DNA of 64,000 bases from Bin55 sp965205545 (GCA_965205545.1 OZ242170.1:310001-374000), one strand, 5' to 3'; positions 55,267 through 63,245 are shown, counted from the stretch's first letter. A program made the numbers and translations. Notes: generated by a model not told the origin, from the sequence alone.

Positions 55267-56085
55267 ATGGCAGACCAACCAACACTGTATTTCGACACGT
55301 TGCCGCCAGATGCCGTATCGGAAGAGTTGGCGCCCACGATTGACGAACTAGGCTTGCGAGAAAACTGTCGCGAACTAACCATGAACGGCTGGACAGTTCT
55401 GCGCGACGTGTCGAGTGACGCGTTCAATTCGGCCTTTCGAGCCTGCATCGTGGATCAAGCGCAAACTCACAAGGCTTTCAACATGTTGCTGGCGAAAGAC
55501 GATCTATTTGCGGATGCTGTGCTAAATCCCAAGCTCTTGGCGATGGCCGAGTATTCAGTTGGGCGAGGGTTCCTTATCAGCCAAGTCGCCGCGAGTGTCC
55601 GCCCTCAGGGTTCAAAATCCATAGGGCTGCATGCCGATCACAATTGGCTGCCAGCCCCATTTCCCGAACATAACATGCTTCTCACCGCTTGTTGGGCTTG
55701 CGATGAATTTACCAAGGAGAACGGCTCAACACTTGTGATTCCAGGCAGCCACGTGTTGCGTCGCCATCCCAGTGCACAAGAAGTGGTACAAAAAACGGGC
55801 GCGATTGCGGTGGAGTGTCCTGCCGGAAGTGTTGCACTGTGGAATGGCAATATTTGGCATAGCAATTGGGAACGGACAACACCTGGGGAGAGAGTGGTTT
55901 GCCACATCACTTACACGCGGCTCATGATGCGCCCAGTCGAAGACTACAGTGCTCATGCAGACGCGCTTATAGACAGGCACGGTGAAGTGATGGCGCAATT
56001 GCTAGGCAAGAAAGACTTTCTTAATGGTCCCAATGGTGCCGAATACGACAAGCTGCTTCAAACCTTCAACAATGCAAAGCGATAG
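55267..56085 (+). CDS. Phytanoyl-CoA dioxygenase (PhyH) family protein
   Basis: A 272-aa Fe(II)/2-oxoglutarate oxygenase with H122-x-D124 (LHADHNWL) and distal H198 (NIWHSNWERT). TLVIPGSHVLRRHP is the core turn. ATG 55267 is the natural start. Divergent from the DinB-LLM-hydrolase operon across a 128-bp region that must hold both promoters. Together these genes suggest one pathway handling a hydrophobic or aromatic acid. The substrate is unknown. Confidence 0.9.
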   Translation: MADQPTLYFDTLPPDAVSEELAPTIDELGLRENCRELTMNGWTVLRDVSSDAFNSAFRACIVDQAQTHKAFNMLLAKDDLFADAVLNPKLLAMAEYSVGRGFLISQVAASVRPQGSKSIGLHADHNWLPAPFPEHNMLLTACWACDEFTKENGSTLVIPGSHVLRRHPSAQEVVQKTGAIAVECPAGSVALWNGNIWHSNWERTTPGERVVCHITYTRLMMRPVEDYSAHADALIDRHGEVMAQLLGKKDFLNGPNGAEYDKLLQTFNNAKR

Positions 56086-56137
56086 TCAATCTCTATTCTT
56101 GACAATGACCGCATCGTGATTTCATGAGTTGCATTTG

Positions 56138-56500
56138 ATGGGCGTGATTTGGGCGCATCTGCTTGCCGCGATAGTTGCTGCGTTTATTGGTATTGCGAAT
56201 CTAGTGCTTGTAAAAGGTAGCTTTAGGCACAAGGTTTTCGGATGGATTTGGATAGTTACGATGTTGGTCGTTACAGTCTCTTCATTCGCTATTCGTGACC
56301 TCAACGACGGCAAGTTGAGCTGGTTGCATGGACTGACGGTTTGGACCCTGATAAGCATGGCTATCGCGATTGTGGCCATTCGAACCGGAAAGGTCCGACT
56401 ACACGCGATCTCCATGATGGGCACCATGGCTGGGTTGTTGATCGCAGGAGCGTTCGCGTTCGCTCCAGGTCGATTCATAAGTAGCATTCTCGGCTACTAA
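56138..56500 (+). CDS. DUF2306-like membrane protein
   Basis: A 120-aa inner-membrane protein with four hydrophobic segments: WAHLLAAIVAAFIGIANLVL, FGWIWIVTMLVVTVSSFAI, WTLISMAIAIVAIRTG and SMMGTMAGLLIAGAFAF (each about 16-20 residues). Conserved-looking HKVFGW and WLHGLT loops and FAPGR at the end are DUF2306 traits. ATG 56138 is chosen; a TTG three codons upstream (56129) is possible. Function unknown. Confidence 0.8.
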   Translation: MGVIWAHLLAAIVAAFIGIANLVLVKGSFRHKVFGWIWIVTMLVVTVSSFAIRDLNDGKLSWLHGLTVWTLISMAIAIVAIRTGKVRLHAISMMGTMAGLLIAGAFAFAPGRFISSILGY

Positions 56501-56546
56501 TTTCGCCTCCTAGAGCAATATGCCGCCAGACTAGCTATCGAGAGCT

Positions 56547-57509
56547 ATGAAATCTATCAAGCGATGGCGTGCGATTAGGTTGCTCGATAGGCCGATAATC
56601 GATCGCCATTCCGATTCGAGCATTGGAGAGAACATTCAGGGACCATCAGCAATTCGAGTTCCTGAGTGGATCGAACACCCGCTTGGACGCTACTACCTCT
56701 ACTTCGCCGATCACAAAGGCGACTACATTCGATTGGCCTATGCGAATGAACTCGATGGCGAATGGAGAGTTCATGTTCCGGGCAGTCTGCACTTGCCTGA
56801 ATCGCGTTTTGCCACCACGCCGCCGACATCTTCGAGTGAGGTACGTCCACAAACAACTGCCAAATTGCCCCATAGTCTGCACAAGGAATTGACCACGCCC
56901 CACATTGCTTCGCCAGATGTTCATGTAGATGAGGAGCGGCGCCGAATAGTTATGTATTTCCACGGGTTGGAATCCTACGGATATCAAGCGACTCGAGTGG
57001 GAATTTCGAGGGACGGCGTATCTTTTGATGTTCTACCCAACATAGTTGCCAAGAGCTATTTGCGCGTTTTCTGGTACGGCGGACGGCTGTTTGGCATGTC
57101 GATGCCTGGACAGTTCTACCAGTCGCTCGACGGTTTGCAAAAGTTCGAGCGAGGCCCAACGCTTTTCAATCCAAACATGCGACACTTGGCACTGCTGGTC
57201 AGAAGAGGCACATTGTTTGTGTTTTGGACTCAAGTAGGCGATGCCCCCGAGAGAATCTTGGTGTCGACAATCGATTTGACGCTTCCGTTTGAGAGTTGGA
57301 AGGAGTCAGAACCATACGAATTACTTCGGCCGGAACGCGTTTGGGAAGGAGCGACTCAACCTGTCGCACCTTCAATACGAAGCGTCGCATATGGACTGGT
57401 AAACCAACTACGGGATCCAGCAATCCTTGAGGACGAGGGTAAAGTGTTTCTTTTCTATGCGATTGGAGGAGAGAGCGGCATTGGGCTAGCGGAATTGACC
57501 GAAGAGTAA
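56547..57509 (+). CDS. Five-bladed beta-propeller protein (GH43/GH32-like fold)
   Basis: A 320-aa protein with glycoside-hydrolase-like blade motifs: PLGRYYLYFADHKGDYIRLA, ASPDVHVDEERRRIVMYFHG and RDPAILEDEGKVFLFYAIGG (each a strand pair around Asp and aromatic residues). The RDP-type block at the end is reminiscent of GH43. No signal peptide, so it would act in the cytoplasm. The catalytic Asp/Glu set of GH43 cannot be confirmed. It is 47 bp after DUF2306 and is followed within 5 bp by an alpha/beta hydrolase gene, suggesting one transcript. Confidence 0.7.
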   Translation: MKSIKRWRAIRLLDRPIIDRHSDSSIGENIQGPSAIRVPEWIEHPLGRYYLYFADHKGDYIRLAYANELDGEWRVHVPGSLHLPESRFATTPPTSSSEVRPQTTAKLPHSLHKELTTPHIASPDVHVDEERRRIVMYFHGLESYGYQATRVGISRDGVSFDVLPNIVAKSYLRVFWYGGRLFGMSMPGQFYQSLDGLQKFERGPTLFNPNMRHLALLVRRGTLFVFWTQVGDAPERILVSTIDLTLPFESWKESEPYELLRPERVWEGATQPVAPSIRSVAYGLVNQLRDPAILEDEGKVFLFYAIGGESGIGLAELTEE

Positions 57510-57513
57510 ATTG

Positions 57514-58365
57514 ATGGACAACACACCAATGTCCAAAGTGAAAACCAGAGATTTGGTCTACGCAAAGGCTGGAGATTTGGAACTGTTAGCGCGGTGCTAC
57601 TCGTCGGAAAAATCGATTGGCCACGGAATCGTGATGGTGCATGGCGGGGCTTGGACCGTGAATGATCGGGCAACTCCCTGGTTGGTGTCGGAGTTTTTGG
57701 CCAGAAAAGGGCTAACGGTACTGTCCTTAGACTTTCGATGCGGACCCGATCACCAGCACCCGGCCGCGTCGTGCGATGTTGTAGCGGGCGTCCGGTTTCT
57801 TCGCCAGCATGCGCGGGCTTTCAACATCAATCCCGCTTCGATAGGATTGATCGGAAGTTCGTCAGGAGGTCATCTTGCACTATTCGCAGGGCTGAATTCC
57901 CGTCGCTCGGACCATCAATGCACAAAAGTATCAACCGCAGTCGGATCGTTCAGCAACGCCGCGGAGATTTCAGCTGCACCAGCGTACATTGTTGCTCTTT
58001 GGCCCGTATCTGATCCACTGTATCGCTATGAGTTCGCCAAGGCGACCGGACGCGATGACTTAGTGCAAGCACACGACGGCTACTACAAGACTTTGGATTG
58101 CATGGCTGATGCGAGTGTGCAAAGAACATTGCGAAGCGGCGAAGCAGATGATCCTCCGCCAGTCATGATCGTGCAGCCTGGCGAGGATGCCAATGTGCCA
58201 GAACCAATGACCTTAGATTTGATCGACGCGCTACGAGAAAGAGAGAGCGAAGTCACCTATAGATACATGCCCGGATTGCCGCACGCCTTTGCATACAGAC
58301 CGTCTCCTGAATCGGATGTCTGTTGCGACTATATTTGGAACTTCATAAGAGAAAAACTCTCTTAG
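57514..58365 (+). CDS. Alpha/beta hydrolase (acetyl-esterase-like)
   Basis: A 283-aa serine hydrolase of the hormone-sensitive-lipase-like/BD-FAE group. HGG oxyanion motif in VMVHGGAWTVND, nucleophile elbow IGSSSGGHLALF, likely Asp in QPGEDANVP and His in GLPHAFAY. ATG 57514 lies 4 bases after the stop of the upstream propeller gene, so the two are probably coupled. No signal peptide. Substrate unknown: short-chain esters or formamides are common in the group. Confidence 0.88.
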   Translation: MDNTPMSKVKTRDLVYAKAGDLELLARCYSSEKSIGHGIVMVHGGAWTVNDRATPWLVSEFLARKGLTVLSLDFRCGPDHQHPAASCDVVAGVRFLRQHARAFNINPASIGLIGSSSGGHLALFAGLNSRRSDHQCTKVSTAVGSFSNAAEISAAPAYIVALWPVSDPLYRYEFAKATGRDDLVQAHDGYYKTLDCMADASVQRTLRSGEADDPPPVMIVQPGEDANVPEPMTLDLIDALRERESEVTYRYMPGLPHAFAYRPSPESDVCCDYIWNFIREKLS

Positions 58366-58382
58366 TTGAGCTCCGGCGTTAG

Positions 58383-59396
58383 CTAGGAAACGTAATCTCT
58401 CGAAGTCGCCGCAGCGATATAGTTTTCTTCCAATATGTCGAAGTTCTGAATATCCGCATTTACGACATCCATTCCATGTTCCAGAACAAATGCATAGGCT
58501 TTTTGGAATGGCGAAAACTGCGCATTCTGCATTTTCTCGCTATAGAACTCGTCGTATGCCTGTCGAGCTGATCTGCCACCGAACATTGCACCAGCCATGT
58601 GGCGGGCAACCTTCATGCCGACCAAGGCGATTCCGGCGTCTTTGGCTTTGTCAAACACAGGTTTCAAATCGACCATAGCAGGAGAGTCCTTAACTACTTG
58701 CCTAATGTTGTAGTCGTACCATCCGGCTGGTGTTATCGCCACCATTGCGAGGTCATACCAACCTGTTTCAGCTGCGGCTAACAATACGTTTTCTGCATTG
58801 TCGTGCGTACTAAGTCCGTAATACGACACTTTGCCGTCTTGCTTTGCTCGTTCAAACTCCCGATAGATTTCTTCATTCTTGACCAAAGTTGGGTTCTTGG
58901 CATCCATCATGTAATAAGCGTCGACATGTTCTTGACCAAGTTCGCTCAAGCTCTGTTCCATGTCTGATCGCCACTGACTAGCAATTTCTTTCGCTCGTTC
59001 AACGTCCGGTTCCTCGTCTCGAGCCGCGTTCAAGAACGATTTTGAAATGAGGAATACCTTGTCTCGTCGCGTCTTGACGAACTCGCCCAAATGCCGTTCG
59101 GCCGCACCGTAGTAGCGGCTTGTGCCTACGTCAAACACGTTGACTCCCTGATCGTAAGCCGCTGCCAGGGATCTCTCATCCTTTCTGCGCGAGAGTGCTG
59201 CACCACATCCATAGACGAGGCGGCTCGCATTGAATTCAGTACGGCCAAGCTTCGTGTATTTCATTTCTGGCCAGCCTTTGATACGCAATGCGTCGGATTC
59301 CGAGACTGCGGCGCTTAGCGAGCCAGTGCGCAGTAGCGCATGGGTTCCAACACTTAGGAGTGCTACGTTTCTGATGAATTTCCGGCGTGGAGTCAT
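58383..59396 (-). CDS. Tat-exported aldo/keto reductase
   Basis: An aldo/keto reductase with a twin-arginine signal at the N-terminus (PRRKFIRNVALLSVG), so it should be folded with cofactor and exported. Core features are MKYTKLGRTEFNASRLVYG, VNVFDVGTSRYYGAAERHLG (the Asp and Tyr), VFLISKS (Lys) and VDAYYMMDAKN, where the usual catalytic His region is altered to MMDA, so normal AKR activity is doubtful. The C-terminal part is shorter than in classic AKRs and matches the exported AKR-like group often encoded beside other export-dependent oxidoreductases. Convergent with the alpha/beta hydrolase gene. Confidence 0.87.
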   Translation of the reverse strand: MTPRRKFIRNVALLSVGTHALLRTGSLSAAVSESDALRIKGWPEMKYTKLGRTEFNASRLVYGCGAALSRRKDERSLAAAYDQGVNVFDVGTSRYYGAAERHLGEFVKTRRDKVFLISKSFLNAARDEEPDVERAKEIASQWRSDMEQSLSELGQEHVDAYYMMDAKNPTLVKNEEIYREFERAKQDGKVSYYGLSTHDNAENVLLAAAETGWYDLAMVAITPAGWYDYNIRQVVKDSPAMVDLKPVFDKAKDAGIALVGMKVARHMAGAMFGGRSARQAYDEFYSEKMQNAQFSPFQKAYAFVLEHGMDVVNADIQNFDILEENYIAAATSRDYVS

Positions 59397-59716
59397 GAGT
59401 CACCAATCCCCAATTTCGATTCGTGAATTGTACTTCAGATTTCTGGCGAAGCTAGATTCGGATCACTGTCGATTGGATGATTGAGTCCTGCTGGTTTGTT
59501 GCAACTGCTATGCCCGGTCTAACTCTGTCTGACTTCCCGTTGCTAGGCTCCTCAACTTGCGCCGAAGGCTGAATCCACACGATTGCGATTTGCCACCGTT
59601 TAGCGGTCAATCGAACGGAATTGTCATCACGAGGTCACATGTCATACTAAGGAGTTTTAGATTTCTGGGAGGTTCGGCGAAATAGGCCGTAAAAACAGGA
59701 AATTGGAACGGGCTAA

Positions 59717-59854
59717 ATGTCAGCTATCAAGAGGCTTAGCGATATGTTAGAAAGTCGTCGACAGAGTTTGTTTAGGGCGTGTTTCTACTATTGCTTCGAT
59801 ACATTTCTGATTGCAATATTGCGAAAGCTGCAACGAACCGCCAAATGTAATTGA
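59717..59854 (+). CDS. Doubtful 45-aa small protein
   Basis: ATG 59717 to TGA 59854, rich in Arg, Lys and aromatic residues, with a short central hydrophobic run (FDTFLIAIL) flanked by basic ends. GGAACGGG lies about 4 bases upstream and could serve as a weak ribosome site. The frame is too short to separate from chance, and no family is recognised. Confidence 0.2.
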   Translation: MSAIKRLSDMLESRRQSLFRACFYYCFDTFLIAILRKLQRTAKCN

Positions 59855-60301
59855 GTAGAGCTTTCTCATTGAATTTCGTGCTTCAATATTTCAAGAATTT
59901 GGATCAACCATGTTGGATCTAGACGTTATATTATGTTGAATTTCGGGGAGATTGCTGTTGTAGTCAGATTTACTTCTTTGCACTGCACAGTCCATTTGCT
60001 AGCTTCAATTGCTATCGCCAATCGAACCAAAATAGAACTCCAAAATTGATGTCACGATGTAATTCATAACAAGTAGCTTAGATTCCTACAGAAAAGCTTG
60101 ATAGGTGACCAAACCCAAATCTATTCGCCTCGATTCAGCATCCAATTGAACATCGTTGAAGGCCGTTGGTCAAAGGTCTCGACAAGATCCATCCATCCGC
60201 GAGGATCGTTCTGTATTTAAATCAAACTTGCTGTCAATGGTTATAGAAGACAAGTGTTAGACAGATTTTCTCGTGTCATTTCTGTAGATAACAATTTGGC
60301 A

Positions 60302-60330
60302 TTAACAAGTGCGAATAGATTTGTTATTAT
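60302..60330 (+). promoter_or_regulatory. Strong sigma-70-type promoter for the 89-aa protein
   Basis: TTAACA (60302-60307, five of six to TTGACA) is separated by 17 bp from TATTAT (60325-60330), and a TGT just before it forms an extended -10. Predicted transcription starts about 25 bases before the ATG at 60362. Confidence 0.65.
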
Positions 60331-60361
60331 CTAGGAGATTTTTTGCCAGGAAGGTAAGACT

Positions 60362-60631
60362 ATGAGCGTATATGAGCATGAACAGGGATCGTACAAAAGC
60401 TATCGAGTTGCTCGTTCCGTTAACGGAAAGCTTCGACAAAAGTACTTTCCCAGATCAGAAGATGGTTTGAGTGCGGCTCGCGAACTCGACAAGGAATGGG
60501 CTGACGAACAAGCTAAAGCACAAATGAGCTTTAGTGGAATGAAAGCCCGATGGAGACGGGAACCAGCAGCTGCGCAACCTACTGCGGCCGAGAGCGCAAA
60601 CGAACAGCGTCGGTCTAGCGAGGTAGCCTAA
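60362..60631 (+). CDS. Small basic/acidic protein of unknown function
   Basis: An 89-aa protein, preceded by AGGAAGG (60348-60354) at ideal spacing and by a strong promoter. The N-terminal half SYKSYRVARSVNGKLRQKYFP resembles AP2-like or integrase arm-type DNA-binding strands (key part YRVARSVNGKLRQKYFP). A helix (ARELDKEWADEQAKAQ) and a disordered Ala/Glu/Arg-rich tail follow. I do not recognise the family; the beta-strand-plus-helix form suggests nucleic-acid binding, but that is a guess. It stands alone between a gene-poor region and a convergent gene. Confidence 0.75.
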   Translation: MSVYEHEQGSYKSYRVARSVNGKLRQKYFPRSEDGLSAARELDKEWADEQAKAQMSFSGMKARWRREPAAAQPTAAESANEQRRSSEVA

Positions 60632-60704
60632 CAACCATTCAAGTTTGTCCCTCGACGTAGTAACCAGCACATAATTGTTGGTTGCTACGCCGTACGGGTC
60701 CATC

Positions 60705-61520
60705 TCAGTCAGCTGCAGGTCGCAGTCGAGCAATTTCAATCTTGCTCATCGTCAGCATTTCTTTATTGACACGTTGCACTAAGCCAGAGTCATCAGAATT
60801 CAGTAGCTCGACGACCACTCTCGGAACAATCTGCCAGGACGCTCCGAACTTGTCAGTAATCCAACCACATTTGCCTTCCTCACCCCCATCTGCTAGTAGT
60901 TTGTGCCATAGTTGATCCGTCTCAAACTGGTCTTCGGTAAGAACTGAGATCGAAACGGCTGGACTCAGTGTATAGTGTGGGCCGCCGTTTACGATCATGA
61001 AGGGTGTCCCCTGCAGCATGAACTCTACGACTAGTGCTTCACCGCTAGGTTCGGGCCGATTTATCGCCTCAATATAGCTATTCTGAAGTAGCGACACATA
61101 GAATTTCGCGGCTTCTTCCCCATTGCTTTCGAACCACAGGCACGTTCGTACTATTGGACACATTGGAGAATATCGCGACACCAACTCGTCAGGGCTCTTG
61201 GACCTGACAAGTTCTGAGGCAAGTTCATTGAGTTGATCGGCTGCTGCGTTCCAACCGACCTCAAACCCCATTTCCAGATGCTGTCGCAAATCTTCATCCG
61301 ACTTGTGGAAAGCACCCCAAATCATTTTTGTTTGAGCGTTGTTGATGGCTGTGAATTCCACAAACCCCGTCATGAACGATTGCTCAACGGGAATAAATCC
61401 CTCTGTGAACGAGTCGGTGAAAACCAGCCTTGACAAGGGGGCGATTTCTAACCAAACCCCTTGAGACTCTTGGCGTTCTCCGTTTGGCCCTTCCATAACC
61501 GTGTTCATGCGCCCGCCCAC
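60705..61520 (-). CDS. SRPBCC (AHSA1)-VOC fusion protein, 5' end disrupted
   Basis: Two domains. The N-terminal AHSA1-type SRPBCC part (VFTDSFTEGFIPVEQSFMTG, MGFEVGWNAAADQL) binds a small ligand. The C-terminal part (CLWFESNGEEAAKFYVSLL, FMIVNGGPHYTLSPAVSI, GWITDKFGASWQIVP) is a PhnB-like VOC domain. The predicted start at GTG 61520 drops the first ~47 residues of the SRPBCC fold. These remain readable upstream in the same frame (to 61661), with no start codon before a TGA. The gene is therefore likely broken, or its sequence has an error near 61659-61664. Function unknown; similar fusions occur in many genomes. Confidence 0.82.
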   Translation of the reverse strand: MGGRMNTVMEGPNGERQESQGVWLEIAPLSRLVFTDSFTEGFIPVEQSFMTGFVEFTAINNAQTKMIWGAFHKSDEDLRQHLEMGFEVGWNAAADQLNELASELVRSKSPDELVSRYSPMCPIVRTCLWFESNGEEAAKFYVSLLQNSYIEAINRPEPSGEALVVEFMLQGTPFMIVNGGPHYTLSPAVSISVLTEDQFETDQLWHKLLADGGEEGKCGWITDKFGASWQIVPRVVVELLNSDDSGLVQRVNKEMLTMSKIEIARLRPAAD

Positions 61521-61661
61521 TCTAAAATCGAAGTCAGCTTTAGAGACTCGCCAAGGCTTTGGGCAGAACCACTGTGCAAAAAGAGAAGAGTCGGTCCAGC
61601 AGCGCCATATGGCGTTAGGTGTTGCATCTATAGCTCTCTCAATTTGTAGGGTAACGAGGTT
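61521..61661 (-). other. In-frame coding remnant: missing N-terminus of the SRPBCC-VOC gene
   Basis: Read on the minus strand in the frame of the gene, this gives LQIERAIDATPNAIWRCWTD and QWFCPKPWRVSKADFDFRVG, a clear AHSA1 start. A TGA immediately precedes it. A GTG at 61677 in the next frame (MEKFV) would supply a start if one base in the A-run were removed. Confidence 0.75.
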
Positions 61662-61759
61662 TCACGAACTTTTCCACACAATTACTTTGGTCGGTCAAAA
61701 ACGATTCTAGATTTTCGTGATCGCTTGTCGCAGTTCGAGACCATTACTTTGCGCTGTCA

Positions 61760-61789
61760 GTTGTCAACCTACAGGCGACGAATTACAAT
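61760..61789 (+). promoter_or_regulatory. higBA promoter with an overlapping palindrome
   Basis: TTGTCA (61761-61766) and TACAAT (61784-61789), spaced 17 bp, match the sigma-70 consensus at five of six bases each. The palindrome GTTGTCAAC (61760-61768) overlaps the -35 box and could be the HigA operator. The predicted transcription start coincides with the higB ATG. Confidence 0.6.
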
Positions 61790-61795
61790 AACCTT

Positions 61796-62074
61796 ATGAT
61801 CGCATCGTTTCGCCATCGCGGTCTGAAGGCACTTTACGAAGGGAGAGCATCGAGTCGTGTTAACCCGAACCACATCAGTAGACTGCGAGACATACTGGCC
61901 GTACTTGACACTAGTCGTGGACCTGAAGGTGTGAATCTTCCAGGCTTTGATCTGCACAAGTTAAAGGGTGAAAGGAAGGGCTACTTTGCCATCAAGGTGT
62001 CTGGAAACTGGCGAGTGACATTTCGGTTTGAAGACGCCAGACCGGTTGACGTCGACTATGAAGATTACCATTGA
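61796..62074 (+). CDS. higB: HigB-like toxin (RelE superfamily, type II)
   Basis: A 92-aa ribosome-dependent mRNA endonuclease toxin. MIASFRHRGLKALYEG, LPGFDLHKLKGERKGYFAIKVSGNWRVTFRF (parts LHKLKGERKGYFAI and NWRVTFRF) and the ending DVDYEDYH are typical HigB stretches, with Lys/Arg/His active-site residues of the family. It precedes higA, the usual order for hig modules (toxin first). No ribosome site precedes the ATG; the predicted transcript is leaderless. Confidence 0.93.
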   Translation: MIASFRHRGLKALYEGRASSRVNPNHISRLRDILAVLDTSRGPEGVNLPGFDLHKLKGERKGYFAIKVSGNWRVTFRFEDARPVDVDYEDYH

Positions 62075-62085
62075 GGAGGCTTCAC

Positions 62086-62373
62086 GTGAGTATGCATAAC
62101 CCGCCACATCCGGGCGGTATCGTCAAACGACAGTGTTTGCAGCCTATGGGGCTAACAGTTACCCGTGCGGCACAGGGACTTGGTGTAACTCGACAAACTC
62201 TATCTGAGTTGGTCAATGAGCGCTCAGGAATTTCGGTAGACATGGCGATTCGCTTGTCCAAGGCTTTCGGTTCGACACCAGAGACGTGGCTTGGCATGCA
62301 GATGGCCTACGATCTGTGGGAAGCCCGAGACCGAGCCAGTCAGATCGTGGTGGAGCACTTTGCTGCAGCTTAG
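62086..62373 (+). CDS. higA: HigA-like antitoxin (XRE helix-turn-helix)
   Basis: A 95-aa antitoxin and autorepressor. HPGGIVKRQCLQPMGLTVTRAAQGLGVTRQTLSELVNERSGIS contains the HTH (key part AAQGLGVTRQTLSELVN), and PETWLGMQMAYDLWEAR is the usual C-terminal helix. GTG 62086 is chosen because GAGGAGG (62073-62079) sits 6 bases before it and overlaps the higB stop, indicating coupled translation. ATG 62092 is an alternative. Binds DNA near the higBA promoter and neutralises HigB. Confidence 0.93.
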   Translation: MSMHNPPHPGGIVKRQCLQPMGLTVTRAAQGLGVTRQTLSELVNERSGISVDMAIRLSKAFGSTPETWLGMQMAYDLWEARDRASQIVVEHFAAA

Positions 62374-62463
62374 TAGCTAACCCTTACTGAATTAATGGTT
62401 GATGAGAGCAAACGAAGCTCTAGTTTGTCGCAATAGTTTTTTTGGTATTAGAAAGCCGTGTGC

Positions 62464-63245
62464 TCAAGTCTGAACTTTCGTATCGACTCCCACGGGACAA
62501 TGGTCGGAACCTAGAGTATTTGCCCATATAAAGGAGTTGGTTGTAAGACGGGCAGCGGAAGGAGAGGCAAGTACGTAGTCGATCCGCCATCCCACATTGT
62601 TTTCTCTTGAGCCTCCCCACTGGCGCCACCAGGTATAGTGGTCTGGTTCCTCCGGATGTTGGCGACGGAAAAGATCGACCCAGCCCGTGCGCATCCATTC
62701 GTCTAGAGCATCGCGCTCCACGGGTAGAAACCCTGTTGTCTTCTCATTTTGCTTTGGTCGGGCTAAGTCAATCGCCGTATGGGCAGTATTGAAATCACCC
62801 ACTACCCATACAGGGCCATACCTTCGCATACGGTCGAGTGTTTTTTTTGCGCACGCATAGAAATCAAGCTTAAATGGGACGCGACTGTTGTCGCGGTCTT
62901 TTCCAGCACCGTTTGGAAAGTAGATTGACGCGATCGAGACACGACCGAATCTAGCAACTAGATAGCGTCCCTCATGATTGAACCTATCATCGGGAAGCTG
63001 CGTAAGGATGTTGTCCGCTGGTTTTCTACTGTAGATAGCTACACCAGAGTATCCAAGCCTTTCGGCGGAGGAAAAATAGGAATGCCACCCTTTGGGTGTC
63101 GAACATCATGGGTGAGCTGGGATTCGAGTGTCCTAGTCTCCTGGAGGGCGACAACATCGGCTTGGCACGACTCCAAGAAGTCAAGAAAGACTCCCTTTTT
63201 GGCAAGTGCGCGAAGTCCGTTTACGTTCCAACTGACTATTCGCAT
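62464..63245 (-). pseudogene. Exodeoxyribonuclease III (xth/ExoA type), frameshifted
   Basis: Two frames encode one enzyme. The N-terminal part (from ATG 63245) reads MRIVSWNVNGLRALAKKG and LQETRTLESQL, ending soon after HPKG. The rest continues in another frame, GWHSYFSSAERLGYSGVA, through YLVARFGRVSIASIYFPNGAGKDRDN (parts quoted), VVGDFNTAH (catalytic Asn-Asp region), WRIDYVLAS and SDHCPVG with the catalytic His, ending at 62464. Joined, it is about 260 aa, the family length. The shift lies at 63088-63096 around AAAGGG on the coding strand and needs one added base. The protein repairs abasic sites and 3' blocked ends in DNA. As read, it is not translated whole. Confidence 0.88.

Larger units (their letters stand above)
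59397..60361. other. Gene-poor region, 965 bp
   Basis: The longest stretch without a convincing gene. AT content rises across it. A perfect 10-bp palindrome GCAATATTGC lies at 59813-59822 and a doubtful 45-codon frame at 59717-59854. The last 60 bp carry a good promoter and ribosome site for the next gene. No RNA gene or repeat array is recognised. It could be a degraded gene or a region for an unrecognised small RNA. Confidence 0.45.
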
